From assembly GCA_036925085.1 (NCBI GenBank), contig JAUPFP010000020.1, positions 4,235,495 through 4,299,494 on the forward strand: a DNA stretch of 64,000 bases, written 5' to 3'. The notes beneath the pieces were generated by a model, which was not told where the DNA came from, did not search any database, and worked only from the letters and a program-made list of their open reading frames with translations. The stretch is from Brachycybe producta. Its lineage: Eukaryota; Arthropoda; Diplopoda; Playtdesmida; Andrognathidae. Both the position numbers and the translations under genes were made by a program. Shown one piece after another: positions 32,348 to 41,986 of the stretch (positions are counted from its first letter, which is position 1; each line of letters starts with the position of its first letter).

Positions 32348-32900
32348 AGGCTTTTGCCGTGTTGACTGCTTTGTTTATCATCTGCTTGTAGTTCAGGTTT
32401 TTACCTGGTATTCTTCCTTTGGAACGATGGCTAGCACAAATATTTAGAAAAAACGCTTTTAAAAATAATTTTAACACCTTAATTACACTAGAATCTCGTG
32501 ATTAAAAACATTAACCTACCACCGTAATTTGTTGTGTCCCATTTGAACGCTCAGAAAAGGAGAAAAAGCCACGATTGCAGCCACAACTGGCAAATTGTTG
32601 TAATATTTTTTTTCTGTTAAGTCATTATGTGTGGTTGTAACGGAAAAATGAAGAAACTAGTGTTGTACGGTTGTGTATGCAATTGTGGCTTTTTTCTTCT
32701 TTTCTAAGCGTTCAAATAGGATAGAAAAAAAATTATGGAGGTATGTGTAAGTTAATGTTTTCTTAATCGTGAGTTATGTTTTTATTGTAATTAAAGACTT
32801 AAAATATTTTTAAAAGCTGTTCTTTTAAGCTACAATCATATTTAGCACTCTACAGTACAAGTGCCTCGTCCATACTAACGTTCGTGACACTAACAAACTC
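32348..32900. other. No gene recognised
   Basis: Contains an imperfect inverted repeat: CTCAGAAAAGGAGAAAAAGCCACG near 32550 against TGTGGCTTTTTTCTTC-TTTTCTAAGCG near 32685, with ACTTACACATACCTCC-type flanks. This may be another worn palindromic element (about 32510-32765). Confidence 0.4.
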
Positions 32901-33546
32901 TTAAGAGCCTATATGTGAACGCCATTTTGAATATTAGCAGATGACAGTAATAGTTCCACTTTTCGCCGTTTAGTGGCGCCCCACTGCTAAACCATTGAAG
33001 CCAATGAGAAAGAGAAATTCCTATTTTAAAAAATAGTTGGTTCAGGCAAATGTTTTGTTTTCTGCAACAAAAATTGTTATTTTCAAAATTCAAATTGCAA
33101 TATGTACATAACAATATTGCTCATCTAGTGATATGTTGGTACAAATTTATAATTAGTTTTTCTATTTTTAATTTCATTTTAAAATCTCGTCTTTTTTTTA
33201 GCTCATGTTAAATCCCATAGGCCACAGAAGCTCCTCCGTTTATACATTTTATAGGATCTAAATTTCCCACTAACAATAAGTTTCATAATACCCTAAAATC
33301 TCACCGCTAATTGTATACGACTCAAATTACTCACCATTGTCGATCAAAATACTTTTTTCAGTAGTGCATATTTATCCAAAAAAGAGTCGTTATTCAAATA
33401 TACCCACTTCTATCCATCGATAAGAGAAAAAATGGCGAACAAAAGTATCAAAATTGATTTTTTTGCCACAAGTTGACGTCACTGCTACAGAAGCGCCTAC
33501 ATGCGAAGATTTTTGTAAGTTTTTTTTTTCACTGTAGGCTCTTAAG
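32901..33546. mobile_element. TIR element, CTTAAGAGCCTACA ends
   Basis: CTTAAGAGCCTATATGTGAA at the left and TTCACTGTAGGCTCTTAAG at the right are inverted. The terminal word is close to that of family G (TTAAGAGGCTACA), but the 645-bp interior differs, so the two families may share a transposase. Confidence 0.65.
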
Positions 33547-33559
33547 CCGTTAGCCCAGA

Positions 33560-33709
33560 AATTATAAATTATAAATAATTTTATTTAAGTATTAACTCAA
33601 TGTTTTGAGATTAATTAACTAAATAAATTCAATTCGACATATTGTTTGCTCTCTGCTCTCTGTAGAACACGTTTATTATTTAAATGTATTTAAATTATCA
33701 CGTGTGTAC
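33560..33709 (+). mobile_element. MITE A, 5'-truncated copy
   Basis: From TTTTATTTAAGTATTAACTC to CACGTGTGTAC it matches the right half of family A. Confidence 0.7.
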
Positions 33710-34360
33710 TACGTATTATTCTGTTGAGCTTTTATTTTAATTCAGCTTTTAAATAAGTTTAGCTCTTGTTCAGTTTAGCTCATATTTCATTTCGAAAAAA
33801 AAAAGTTTGTTTCAACAGAAAACTGCTTCTATTTCAGATCCACTTTAACCGCTTTTTTTTCTGTATCTCTTAATTAATGTAACTCAAGAGTCAAGAGATC
33901 CATTTTTCATTAGTCTCTCCCTCGAGAAGATGAAAAAAAATAATGCTTTTTGTTTAAAAAAAAAATGAAAAGCATGGTATTTTTTTAACTTCAGTTTTGA
34001 CATTTTTTTTTTCTTCTTCAAAAATATAGTTAAGGTTGATGAGAAATGTCATCCAAAACAGACAAGAGAAAGTTTAAAAAATATAATATATAACAAACAT
34101 GATTATCGCTTATGTTAGACTAAAATACATGAACACAAATGAAGTTAAATCATTAATTTTAGTACAGGTTATTTTGAGTTTCGTGTAACTCAGGACTCGG
34201 TTTAGTAGGGTGCTGAAGATGAACGTTTTGTAGCAAGATGTCATAGACCAAGGGTGTCCATCACCAGGGCCATTGGCCGAAAAATTGTGGTCAATGCCAG
34301 TGTTAATGGCAGGAAAGTTGTTATCGCCCCTCCCACCCGAGGGGCATGACAATTTCTATT
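33710..34360. other. No gene recognised
   Basis: AT-rich with T and A runs. Near 34330 a short GGGGCATGAC patch. Nothing delimited. Confidence 0.4.
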
Positions 34361-34617
34361 TTTATATATATTAAGCTTTGTCTGTGTATAACGCTGTACA
34401 AACAAGGAGAAAAACGTTTAAGCACGTTGGAATTTATTTAAATTTAAATGAACCGGTTCTTTTTTCTCATGGTCAACTTTATGTTGTTCTCTCCCGATCC
34501 AAGAATCCAAACAATAGTAAGGTGCTTATAAAAAATGCAAGTGGTCAAAGCAAATTACTTTATGACAATCGGATATTCACTCAAAATGTCATTTGTAATG
34601 AAGTATTTGAATAAAAT
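34361..34617 (+). mobile_element. Helitron H4, 5' end plus helicase C-terminus
   Basis: Begins TATATATTAAGCTTTGTCTG, the same 5' start as H5 and H6. It then runs through an open helicase remnant and stops, without its own 3' hairpin, where H5 begins. The first member of a head-to-tail array. Confidence 0.85.
34378..34617 (+). pseudogene. Helitron helicase (PIF1-like) C-terminal remnant
   Basis: A 78-codon open frame whose translation contains FKHVGIYLNLNEPVLFSHGQ followed by LYVVLSRSKNPNNSKVLI. FSHGQLYVALSR is the conserved C-terminal (motif VI) sequence of PIF1-type helicases found at the end of Helitron Rep/Hel proteins. The nuclease (Rep) region and motifs I-V are absent, so it cannot be active; it is most likely coding sequence retained inside a short non-autonomous Helitron. 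The frame is still open to a natural stop, less damaged than the copies at 35204 and on the minus strand at 41600. Confidence 0.85.
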
Positions 34618-35191
34618 TATGTATATATTAAGCCCCGTCTGTGTTTCTTTGTTTCTGTGTTTTTGTCTATGACTAACACTGTACAAACAATTAAGGACAA
34701 AAACCTTGAAGCACGTCGGAATTTATATAAATTTAAGTAAATGAACCGCTTTTTTTTCCTCAAGGTCAAGATTACGTTGTGCTCTCCCCATCCAAGAACC
34801 CCATGATATTAAATTAGAGAGGGGGAAAAGGTTGGAAAGAGTAGGGGAGAGAGAGAAACGTGGAAGGGGGAACTGAAATTGAAATGAAAGGAGTAAAAAA
34901 AGAACAAACGACGCGCATGCGCACACCAGAGAAAATGAAAAGCTCATTTTCTCTTTCAAATATAAAAAGGGGAGGGGATAATAGTAGCAAAATGAAACTA
35001 CAGTTTATCACAGGCAACTGTGCCCAGCATTAGAATTTCTTTTACTCCGCCATTTATGAACGTCATCAATTTCTAATTTGTTTGTTACTTGGTCTGACGT
35101 CATAAAAGGACGGAGGAAAAGAAATTCTAATGCTGGGCACAATTGCCTGTGAATTTTGCTCCCGTCATTTATGACGGGTTACCCCACTAGT
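34618..35191 (+). mobile_element. Helitron H5, complete, carrying a palindromic MITE
   Basis: Starts TATATATTAAGCCCCGTCTG and ends with hairpin CCCGTCATTTATGACGGG, TTACCCCA and CTAG at about 35188-35191. The helicase remnant is present only up to the GGTCAAGATTACGTTG word, after which an AG-rich tract and ACGCGCATGCGCACACC follow, as in H1, H7 and H9. At 35010-35150 it carries a family C-related palindrome. Confidence 0.9.
35010..35150. mobile_element. Palindromic MITE (C' subfamily) inside Helitron H5
   Basis: ACAGGCAACTGTGCCCAGCA and the inverse TGCTGGGCACAATTGCCTGT enclose TGACGTCA-containing arms. About 141 bp. The same insert in the same place occurs in H7 (37476-37619) and as stubs in H1 and H9, so it has been copied as part of the Helitron. 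Confidence 0.85.
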
Positions 35192-35192
35192 A

Positions 35193-35518
35193 TATATTAA
35201 GGTTTGTCTGTGTATAAACGCTGTACAAACAGGAACAAAAACGTGTTTAAGCACGTCGGAATTTATTTCAATTTAAATAAACCGGTTTTTTTTCATGGTC
35301 AACTTTATGTTGCGCTCTCCCGATCCAAGAACCCAAACAATAGTAAGGTGCTTATAAAAAAATGCAAGTGGTCAAGGCAAATTACTTCATGACAATCGGA
35401 CATTCACTCAAAATGTCATTTATAATGAAGTATTTGAATGAAATATTAAATAATTTTAGTAGCAAAATTAAACTAGAATTTTGCTCCCGTCATTTATGTG
35501 CGGGTTACCCCACTAGTA
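35193..35518 (+). mobile_element. Helitron H6, complete short form
   Basis: Begins TATATATTAAGGTTTGTCTG directly after the CTAG of H5 and ends CCCGTCATTTATGTGCGGG, TTACCCCA, CTAG. It holds the helicase remnant and about 80 bp of 3' sequence (AATTTTAGTAGCAAAATTAA) but no MITE insert, so it preserves the state before the MITE entered the family. Confidence 0.9.
35204..35440 (+). pseudogene. Helitron helicase C-terminal remnant, frameshifted
   Basis: Translation shows VGIYFNLNKPVFFHGQLYVA with LSRSKNPNNSKVLIK following. Extra A bases in the AAAAAAATGCAAG run near 35355 shift the frame relative to the copy at 34378, so the last residues are read in another frame. A Ser of the usual FSHGQ motif is missing. 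Confidence 0.8.
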
Positions 35519-35613
35519 CTTTTATACCTGTCTCCTTACTTTAACAAGACTGTTGATGGGGAAAAAGCTGAAGCCGAAAAAAACTAATCCACTTAGAAGA
35601 TACTCTTAAAATT

Positions 35614-35760
35614 ACAGTCGTTTGCTCCGCCTCTTTTATGAGAACCGGCAACTTCTAATTGGTTTGTTATGTGGTCTGACGTCACATACCCCGCCCTTTT
35701 CAATTTCCAATTGGTAGATATTTGGTCTGACGCTCATAAAAGGGCGGGGCAAACGACTGT
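35614..35760. mobile_element. Palindromic MITE C, short copy C4
   Basis: ACAGTCGTTTGCTCCGCC and the inverse GGGCGGGGCAAACGACTGT enclose 147 bp with TCTGACGTCACAT. The outer 30 bp of the usual family end are different. No target duplication seen. Confidence 0.8.
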
Positions 35761-36620
35761 ATCTCCCTGTCTTTACAAGCCTGTGAGCTTTGCACTCAAG
35801 CCTTACTCGCCTTGTCCCTTGTTACTACTGCTCTGGTATGTATCGTCTGGAACCGCTCTAATTAAAGAAGACAAAAAAAACACCACAAAAATTAAGCCAG
35901 TGATGAAAGAAATATTAATTACAGCAAGTGCAAAAATTTCTAGTAGGTTTTGAGTTGAAAAAAAAAACTAATAATATTTCCTCATCTCAAATGCATGGAA
36001 AATGTCAATTAAGACAAAGCGTGCGCGCATCACACGTCCATGTTAATTACAAACCCTTGTCTGAGTTTGACACTTACAAGCAATTATATTAAAACCAACC
36101 TGTGTGTGTTTTTCATAAATTCATAAATTATCACCGGGTTTATGCATTCATTAAACACATATACACAACATGGACACACATGTGTTTAGATATACCTATA
36201 CAGTAATATTATATTTGTTTATAGAAGCCTAATACGAGCATCATCATATTTTTTTCTTCTTCTGAAGAAGAAGAAGGAGAAGAAAAAAAATGACAAAGAC
36301 AAATATTTGTTTCATATTGTGTTTTCTTTATTTATCAAGATGACAAAAGAAATGAAGACATCATTAAAACGCAGATATTTTAAGCATTTTTGATCTCTTT
36401 TCTTCGAAGCTCATGTTTATTTTTAATCTAATTGTTATCAATAATAGTAGTAATTTATGCACCTCTGTATAATAACACCTCTAATTCCACCACAAGTTGT
36501 TTCTCGCGGGGGGGGGGGGGGGGGGGGGAGGGAGGTTGTTTGCACAATTTTTATTTCAAATTAAAATTAAAAATAATTAAAATTTTAAAATGAATGCTTT
36601 TGTCTGTTCTTTCTCATTTG
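35761..36620. other. No gene; poly-G tract
   Basis: AT-rich, with an uninterrupted run of 21 G at 36508-36528, a TTCTTCTTCTGAAGAAGAAG palindrome at about 36252-36271, and no exon or bordered element. Confidence 0.5.
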
Positions 36621-36942
36621 TACGGAGCCCTGTTAAGGACATGTTAGATTTTTTTTAAATCTCGACATTTCGACTTTTTCCAGAATCTCGACATGTCGAC
36701 TTTTAATTTCTTTTATTCGGCCATTTTAATTATGCCATATTGTGCGCACCATACTCTAATAATTAAATTATTGCTGCTACAAGAGGGCGCTTGCAATAAT
36801 TTATTTGAGTATGGTGTGTGCAACATGGCCAAATAAAAGAGATTAAAAGTCGTCATGTCGAGATTAAAGTCAAAATTTCGAGATTAAAGTCGAAATGTCG
36901 AGATTTAAAAAAAAACTCGCATGTCCTTTGCAGGGCTTTGTA
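36621..36942. mobile_element. Palindromic MITE family D, copy 1, 6-bp TSD
   Basis: TACGGAGCCCTGTTAAGGAC at the left and GTCCTTTGCAGGGCTTTGTA at the right. The flanks CATTTG and CATATG (36615-36620, 36943-36948) are a 6-bp duplication with one mismatch. The arms are built of TCGACATTTCGAC-like words, with a central loop CTGCTACAAGAGGGCGCTTG. Confidence 0.8.
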
Positions 36943-37437
36943 CATATGTAATTCCCGGGCACACTAAATAAGACATTGGTTGAGGTGTTTCGGACAAAAT
37001 GTCTGAAGCATGTCCATTCCTATTACAACCCACCACACTAAATACGACAAAACGAAACATTCTTAGAACTTTCGAAACCCACAACTTCTTTGAAGCTAAT
37101 CTCTGCGCATACTCGGTTTCAAAATATCTTCATCGGATGAAGTTCTCGAAGCACATTATTATAGGAATGGATCCTCTTGTCTGAGACGGGCAAGTAGACA
37201 AGATAGGCGTTCAGACACGTCTCAGTCAGACAAGACGGTCTTGTCTCACCAGTGTGTACTATATCTGCACTTGCCCCAATGCTATTTTTTTTCGCCTGAC
37301 TCAAACCGACTCAGACTGTTTTGTCTTATTCAGTGTGTGTCTGGCCTAATTGTAGTTTAGTTTTTTTTAAGGTTAATTGGAAAGAAATTTTCAACATTTT
37401 TTTTAGAAACTAGGATAATTGATGAATATATTAAACC
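36943..37437. other. No gene; possible worn TIR element
   Basis: 37178-37352 is rich in AGACAAG/CTTGTCT words, with TCTGAGACGGGCAAG early and CAGTGTGTGTCTGGCCTA late, a pattern seen at the ends of other MITEs here. Borders are not clear. Confidence 0.35.
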
Positions 37438-37800
37438 AGTGGGGTAACCCGTCATAAATGACGGGAGCAAAATTCACAGGCAATTTGTGCCCAGCATTAG
37501 AATTTCTTTTCCTCCACCCTTTTATGACGTCAGACCAAGTAACAAACCAATTAGAAAATTGATGACGTTCATAAAAGGGCGGAGGAAAAGAAATTCTAAT
37601 GCTGGGCACAATTGTCCGTGATAAACTGTAGTTTAATTTTGCTACTATTATCCCCTCCCCTTTTTATATTTGAAAGAGAAAATGAGTTTTTTATTTTCTC
37701 TGGTGTGCGCATGCGCGTCGTTTGTTCCTTTTTTTACTCCTTTCATTTCAATTTCAAACTTTCAAACTTTCTACCTTTTTTATTATTTTCCTATAATTTT
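37438..37800 (-). mobile_element. Helitron H7 with palindromic MITE
   Basis: On the minus strand it ends CCCGTCATTTATGACGGG, TTACCCCA and CTGG (a permitted CTRR variant). It contains the C' palindrome at 37476-37619, the CATTTTCTCTTTCAAATATA word and ACGCGCATGCGCACACC, as in H5. The 5' part beyond about 37800 is lost. Confidence 0.85.
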
Positions 37801-38299
37801 TTTTTAAATTGAGAAAATATGAGAATTTATTGGACCCACATTTTGTATATAGGGCTTTATGCATGCATTGTGGGTAAATGCATCTAGATTATTAGCTTGT
37901 AGAGTCATATTCAAAGGGTCTTATTCTTAATGATTACTAAGTCAAAGCTAGTGCTAAAGTTTAGCTCAATTTAGTAGCTAAACTGATGAATTTTTCATGG
38001 ACGGTTTTCATGTTAAAGTTGGTAAGTTTAGCAATGGCTTCTACTTAAAAAAAAGCTTTTAAGAATACGACCTATAATGGTTGTACAGGCTTAAGTATTC
38101 TATAAGACTACTGCATCAAAGTGTAGTCATTTACAAACGTAGCTATTGATAGAGAAATAAAATTATAGCTCCTGAAATGTGGCAATCACTGATAGCTTCT
38201 TGAAAAAAAATATTTCAAGAAGTTTTTTTTTTACTCGGACTTTCAAGCTAACAAAACAGAAACTTGAGTGATTCAAAACAAATTGGCAACAATTCTAAA
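37801..38299. other. No feature recognised
   Basis: AT-rich, contains AGTTTAGC and GTTTAGCTC-type words. No repeat partner identified. Confidence 0.4.
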
Positions 38300-38749
38300 A
38301 CATTTCTGCGACTTTTGTGTTTTGTTTTCAAGAAACTATTCAATGTCCTGCCGTAAGTCGGTAAAAATCAAAAGGTTTGTGTTTTGTCTCTCGGTATTGC
38401 GGAACATTTTGTGAATTCTGTCTGTGCGGTGTGGACAGCTAGTATTAAAACAACAACAGAACAAGTTGTATAGTTTACGTAAGATAGTTATAGAAACAAA
38501 AACAAAAACTAAAAATTTGTTTGTGTTGTGACACAAATTTGTTCTGGTTTTGTCTTGACCTTTATATTTTGTGCCTGTGTATGCTCCTACTCATCTGCCG
38601 ATTCCAGAACCAGGATGTGACTTGTGCTTTTGGGGGTCTCCTCTGGCAGAGAGGAAAGGGGCAGCAATATAACGTGTAGGGTACAGTGACCCCCCTCCCA
38701 GGCTATGGATTTAAAGGGAAGACGAAATACAGGGTGTTACAGTATCGCG
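38300..38749 (-). mobile_element. Possible LTR fragment (start TGTAACACCC)
   Basis: On the minus strand from 38749 it reads TGTAACACCCTGTATTTCG and CCATAGCCTGGGAGGGGGG, agreeing with the start of the LTR-like sequence at 41379 (TGTAACACCCAGTAACTCC, CCATAGCCTGGGGGG). TGTAACA is a common start of Gypsy-type LTRs. The rest has diverged and no coding region was found, so this could instead be a shared short repeat. Confidence 0.4.
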
Positions 38750-39803
38750 ATACTGATTTTGAGTATCCGGTGAACCTCGAGCCTGCTATTAACTGACAAA
38801 CAAAAGATCGACACCCACACCTGGATGCTGTATCACATGTGTATCTTCTATTTTTTTTTTGTTTTCTCGGATACGTGTATCGCGATACACACGTATCCTC
38901 GTGTGAAATTAGCCGAAGAATACAACCCTAAGTTTATGATTTATTATTATGGACTTGTATGGGTTATGATTTTGAAGGGTGAAAAAGATAGGAAAGAAGA
39001 AGAAAAAAAAAATCACTCTCTCCAAATTGAATATTTTCTACATTATCAACCTTTGAATTGAGTCCAAAGAAATATAAATATTCAGAAAAAAGGAGAAAAT
39101 GTCATTTAGAGAACTCCTCCCTTTTTTTCTACAAAGAAAAAAAAACGCACAAAAAACGCCTCTTTTCTATAATATATCAAGATGGCTGTCAAAAGCAGCA
39201 GAACTACAATGAATTTAGAAAAAAAAAACCTAACATTTTTTTGTTACTTTTGTCTTTCTCTTAAAGGATTGATTTTTAGTCTTCAGTTACAGCAGTGTAT
39301 ATAAAACCATATCAGAGAGGGGGGAGGGTTTCTAGTTTTTTTTTCTGGGAGTTTTAGCTTTAATGTAATAAAGGATTTTCTATAGAAAAGAGATCATTTT
39401 TTTTTTCTGAAGAGAAGATGCTCTCAGACATTTTTTTATGTTGACATTATTTTGTGGGTATTGTGTGGGTACACAGTGGCATACACACACACACACGCAC
39501 GCGCAACTGCTATAGGAACTAATGTTATCCAACAAAAAAAGACAGGTCGTTGGCGGTAGCTTTGCTGCATTTGATTTTAGCCAATAGACATGCAGTATTT
39601 TTTTATTCTTGTAGCATATAATAAAACTCGCTCTTCAGAATCAATTGGATGCTAAACCGAATACTAAAGCTGCTTTTTGCTTAATGCCTCCATGGATATA
39701 TATCGAGAAAGCATGGTATTCACAGTTATTTTTACTAAAATTGGAAAATACTGTTCACATTGCATTCCTATTGGCTAAAATCCAAATCCAACAAAGCTAT
39801 ACC
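38750..39803. other. No gene recognised
   Basis: Holds a GTATCGCGATAC palindrome pair (38742-38753 and about 38877-38888), a CA/CG run at 39482-39505 and A/T runs. No exon. Confidence 0.4.
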
Positions 39804-40010
39804 ACAGGCAGTTAGAAATCGGTCAGAACTTCAGTTGGCTCCGCCCTTGTTATGATGACGGGCAACTTCTAATTGGCTGGTTATGTAGTCTGAAGGTCAC
39901 ATGCTCCGCCCTTTTCAACGTCAGACTACATAACCAACCAATTAGAAGTTGCCCGGCGTCATAACAAGGGCGGAGCCATCTGAAGTTCTGACTGATTTCT
40001 AGCTGCCTGT
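39804..40010. mobile_element. Palindromic MITE C, copy C5, 9-bp TSD
   Basis: A 207-bp near-palindrome, ends ACAGGCAGTTAGAAATCGG and CTAGCTGCCTGT. Exact target duplication AGCTATACC at 39795-39803 and 40011-40019. Confidence 0.95.
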
Positions 40011-40251
40011 AGCTATACCACCAACGACCAGTAAAAAAAGAGACATACAAAGTTTTATACTTGGATTTATAGCCGGCATTTTGCAATGACGTCACCTGTG
40101 ATTTGTATTCAAATTGTATACATATCAAAGAGGAAAAGGATTACAAATTGTCGACTATAAATGTGGCATTATAAGGTATGGTTTCACGGAGTGACTTGTC
40201 AGTGCAAAACAATCACAAGTGACTAGTTTAACTTTTTAAAAATGTTAACGA

Positions 40252-40322
40252 AGACACTAGAGGCAGCACCTGCACTGCTACCATATTCAATGTTAATATT
40301 CCAGGTGCTCCCTCTAGTGTCG
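40252..40322. repeat. Short palindrome ending GACACTAGAGG
   Basis: GACACTAGAGGCAGCACCTG and the inverse CAGGTGCTCCCTCTAGTGTC flank a 30-bp AT-rich loop. Possibly a very short MITE or a worn transposon core. Confidence 0.6.
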
Positions 40323-40375
40323 TTTGTGCATTTTTATTTTTACATGACATGTTTTCATCTATTTCACGTTCTCTC

Positions 40376-40800
40376 ACACATTTTTTTTTGTCTCTGACAC
40401 TCCGACATTTTTATCTTTGACACTCTCAGACACTTATTTCTGACACTCAGACTTTTTTTTTGTATCTTTGATACTTTTATCCCTTTACACTTTCCAGAAC
40501 TTTTATCTCTGACACTCAGACACTTGTATCTGATGCTTAAACAAAGCCTAGCCTTAAAAACTATCCACAAACTTACTTGTAGATAGTTTTGTTTTGTGTT
40601 ATAGCTTAAGCTTGACTTTATTTTAAGCAACGTTTTTGAATACAGGGCTTAGGCTTATTATATCTGACACTGTCGGACTATTCATGTATAATATCTGATA
40701 CTCTCAAGAATGCTTTATGGTTGCGACTTTTTCTAATACTCTCGAGTCACGAATTTCTGTCTCTTGACACTTTCTCTTGCACATATTTTATCTCTGATCT
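40376..40800. repeat. Degenerate tandem repeat TATCTCTGACACTCAGACA
   Basis: Units of about 22-28 bp with ATCT(C/T)TGACACTC and ACAC or GACTTT. The array is interrupted at about 40535-40655 by an AT-rich segment with an inner inverted repeat (TAAACAAAGCC...GGCTT; AAAACTATC...GATAGTTTT). Confidence 0.65.
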
Positions 40801-41039
40801 CACGGTGACCACACGAAGAAGATTCGAGTTACAGAATTACTCGGATGGCGATTGATCGCGATCATCCTTCTGTGCAGGGGTGTAATCTTTGCAGAAGGAT
40901 GGTGGCCATCGCTCCTGGTCGACGCTGATATGCATCTTCCTTTGTTGTTACCCAATTGAAGATGCTGTAGCTGCTCCAGGATCTGTATGTCTCCTTGCCT
41001 TATGGTGTCTCCGGCCTCTTTAGAGAAGTATTAGTTTCC

Positions 41040-41379
41040 AAACATAAAGACAACGCATATTTTCATTATAAACACTTTATTCATTCTTGTACGAAAACAC
41101 TCAAGCCCATGATGTGGCACGGATAAGAATCTACGTAATACAACAAAGTTGAGCAAAAGACAAGGACGACGAACAAAGAGGAACATGGTCCTTTTATACC
41201 TTGGACCTGTGTACACCTACGAGATGTAACCAGGTCCAAGTGACCATGGTCCTAAGAGTATCAATCCGCCACTTCGATAGGAGTCAGAAGTGTGAGTCAG
41301 AGAGAAGGGAGGGACAAGCAGGAGTTGTTTACCCCCCAGGCTATGGTTTTGGCGGAATCGGGAGTTACTGGGTGTTACA
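41040..41379 (-). mobile_element. LTR-like sequence (solo or end LTR)
   Basis: On the minus strand it starts TGTAACACCCAGTAACTCCC (41379 downward), has a TATA box GGTATAAAAGGACC about 180 bp in (near 41196), and an AATAAA signal about 115 bp further (41076-41081). This order (U3, TATA, R, polyadenylation signal) is that of an LTR. The 3' limit is uncertain, possibly nearer 40800. No gag-pol sequence lies beside it. Confidence 0.5.
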
Positions 41380-41383
41380 AATT

Positions 41384-41432
41384 TGTCCTAGCAAAAATCT
41401 CTCTAATTTGCTTAGAGTGGTCAGCCCTGCCT
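41384..41432 (-). pseudogene. Fragment related to the 28834 reverse transcriptase remnant
   Basis: Minus-strand translation RADHSKQIREIFARTNL parallels RADHSTKIGEIFAT of the copy at 28834-29095. It is cut off by the LTR-like sequence that starts at 41379. Confidence 0.55.
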
Positions 41433-41450
41433 ATCATGTGGTCTGCACGA

Positions 41451-41952
41451 TTTCACTAACAAAAAAACCGGCGATTGTTGCAATTTCGATGCAATAATAT
41501 CACCTTGTGGCGACCCCTGAGTGCCACACTTTTTTATTATTAACTAGTGGGGTAACCCGTCATAAATAACCGGAGCAAAATTCTAGTTTAATTTTGCTAC
41601 TAAAATTATTTAACTATTTTATTCAAATAATTCATAAGGGCTTTACCATTGTTTGGGTTCTTGGATCCGGAGAGCGCAACATAAAGTTGATCATGAGAAA
41701 AAAAAAAACCGGTTCATTTAAATTTAAATGAGTTCCAACGTGCTTAAACGTTTTTGCCCTTGTTTGTACAGCATTATACACAGACAGACAGACAAAGCTT
41801 AATTATAAAATAATTTAGTATTTAATATTATTTCATTTATTTTTATCTTCTTAATGAATAATATAGGATTCTTGTATGAAGGATTCGAGGGGTTCGAGAA
41901 CCTTTTAGGATTCGGATTCCAGAAAATTTAGGATTCGTCCCCACCTCTAGCG
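41451..41952 (+). mobile_element. Element K, second copy, split by a Helitron
   Basis: CACTAACAAAAAAACCGGCG and CACCTTGTGGCGACC before, and ATTTAATATTATTTCATTTA to GGATTCGTCCCCACCTCTAG after, are the same as 13626-13864. The Helitron H8 lies between, at the TTATTATTAA site that is uninterrupted at about 13716. Confidence 0.8.
41545..41800 (-). mobile_element. Helitron H8 with helicase remnant
   Basis: Minus strand: 5' region near 41800 with AAGCTTTGTCTGTCTGTCTG, then the helicase remnant (words CCGGTT, CTCATGATCAACTTTATGTT, CCAAGAACCCAAACAATGG), then the hairpin (GGTTATTTATGACGGG, partly worn), TTACCCCA and CTAG. An internal deletion removes the last 30 codons of the remnant. Inserted in element K. 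Confidence 0.85.
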
Positions 41953-41986
41953 AAAAACTATCATCGTGAAAACGAGTCCTTTATAC
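41953..41986. mobile_element. Solo end of the ACTATCATCGTGAAAA element
   Basis: GCGAAAAACTATCATCGTGA and AAACGAGTCCTTTA is the inverse of the left end at 26717. No partner end close by. Confidence 0.45.

Noticed and set aside
32012-32365. 117-codon frame and a similar frame on the opposite strand
   Set aside because: Both read through a perfect palindromic MITE; the strand symmetry explains the similar peptides.
41201-41497. 98-codon frame with mixed composition
   Set aside because: Crosses the U3-like part of the LTR sequence and a reverse transcriptase fragment on the opposite strand, so coding is unlikely.
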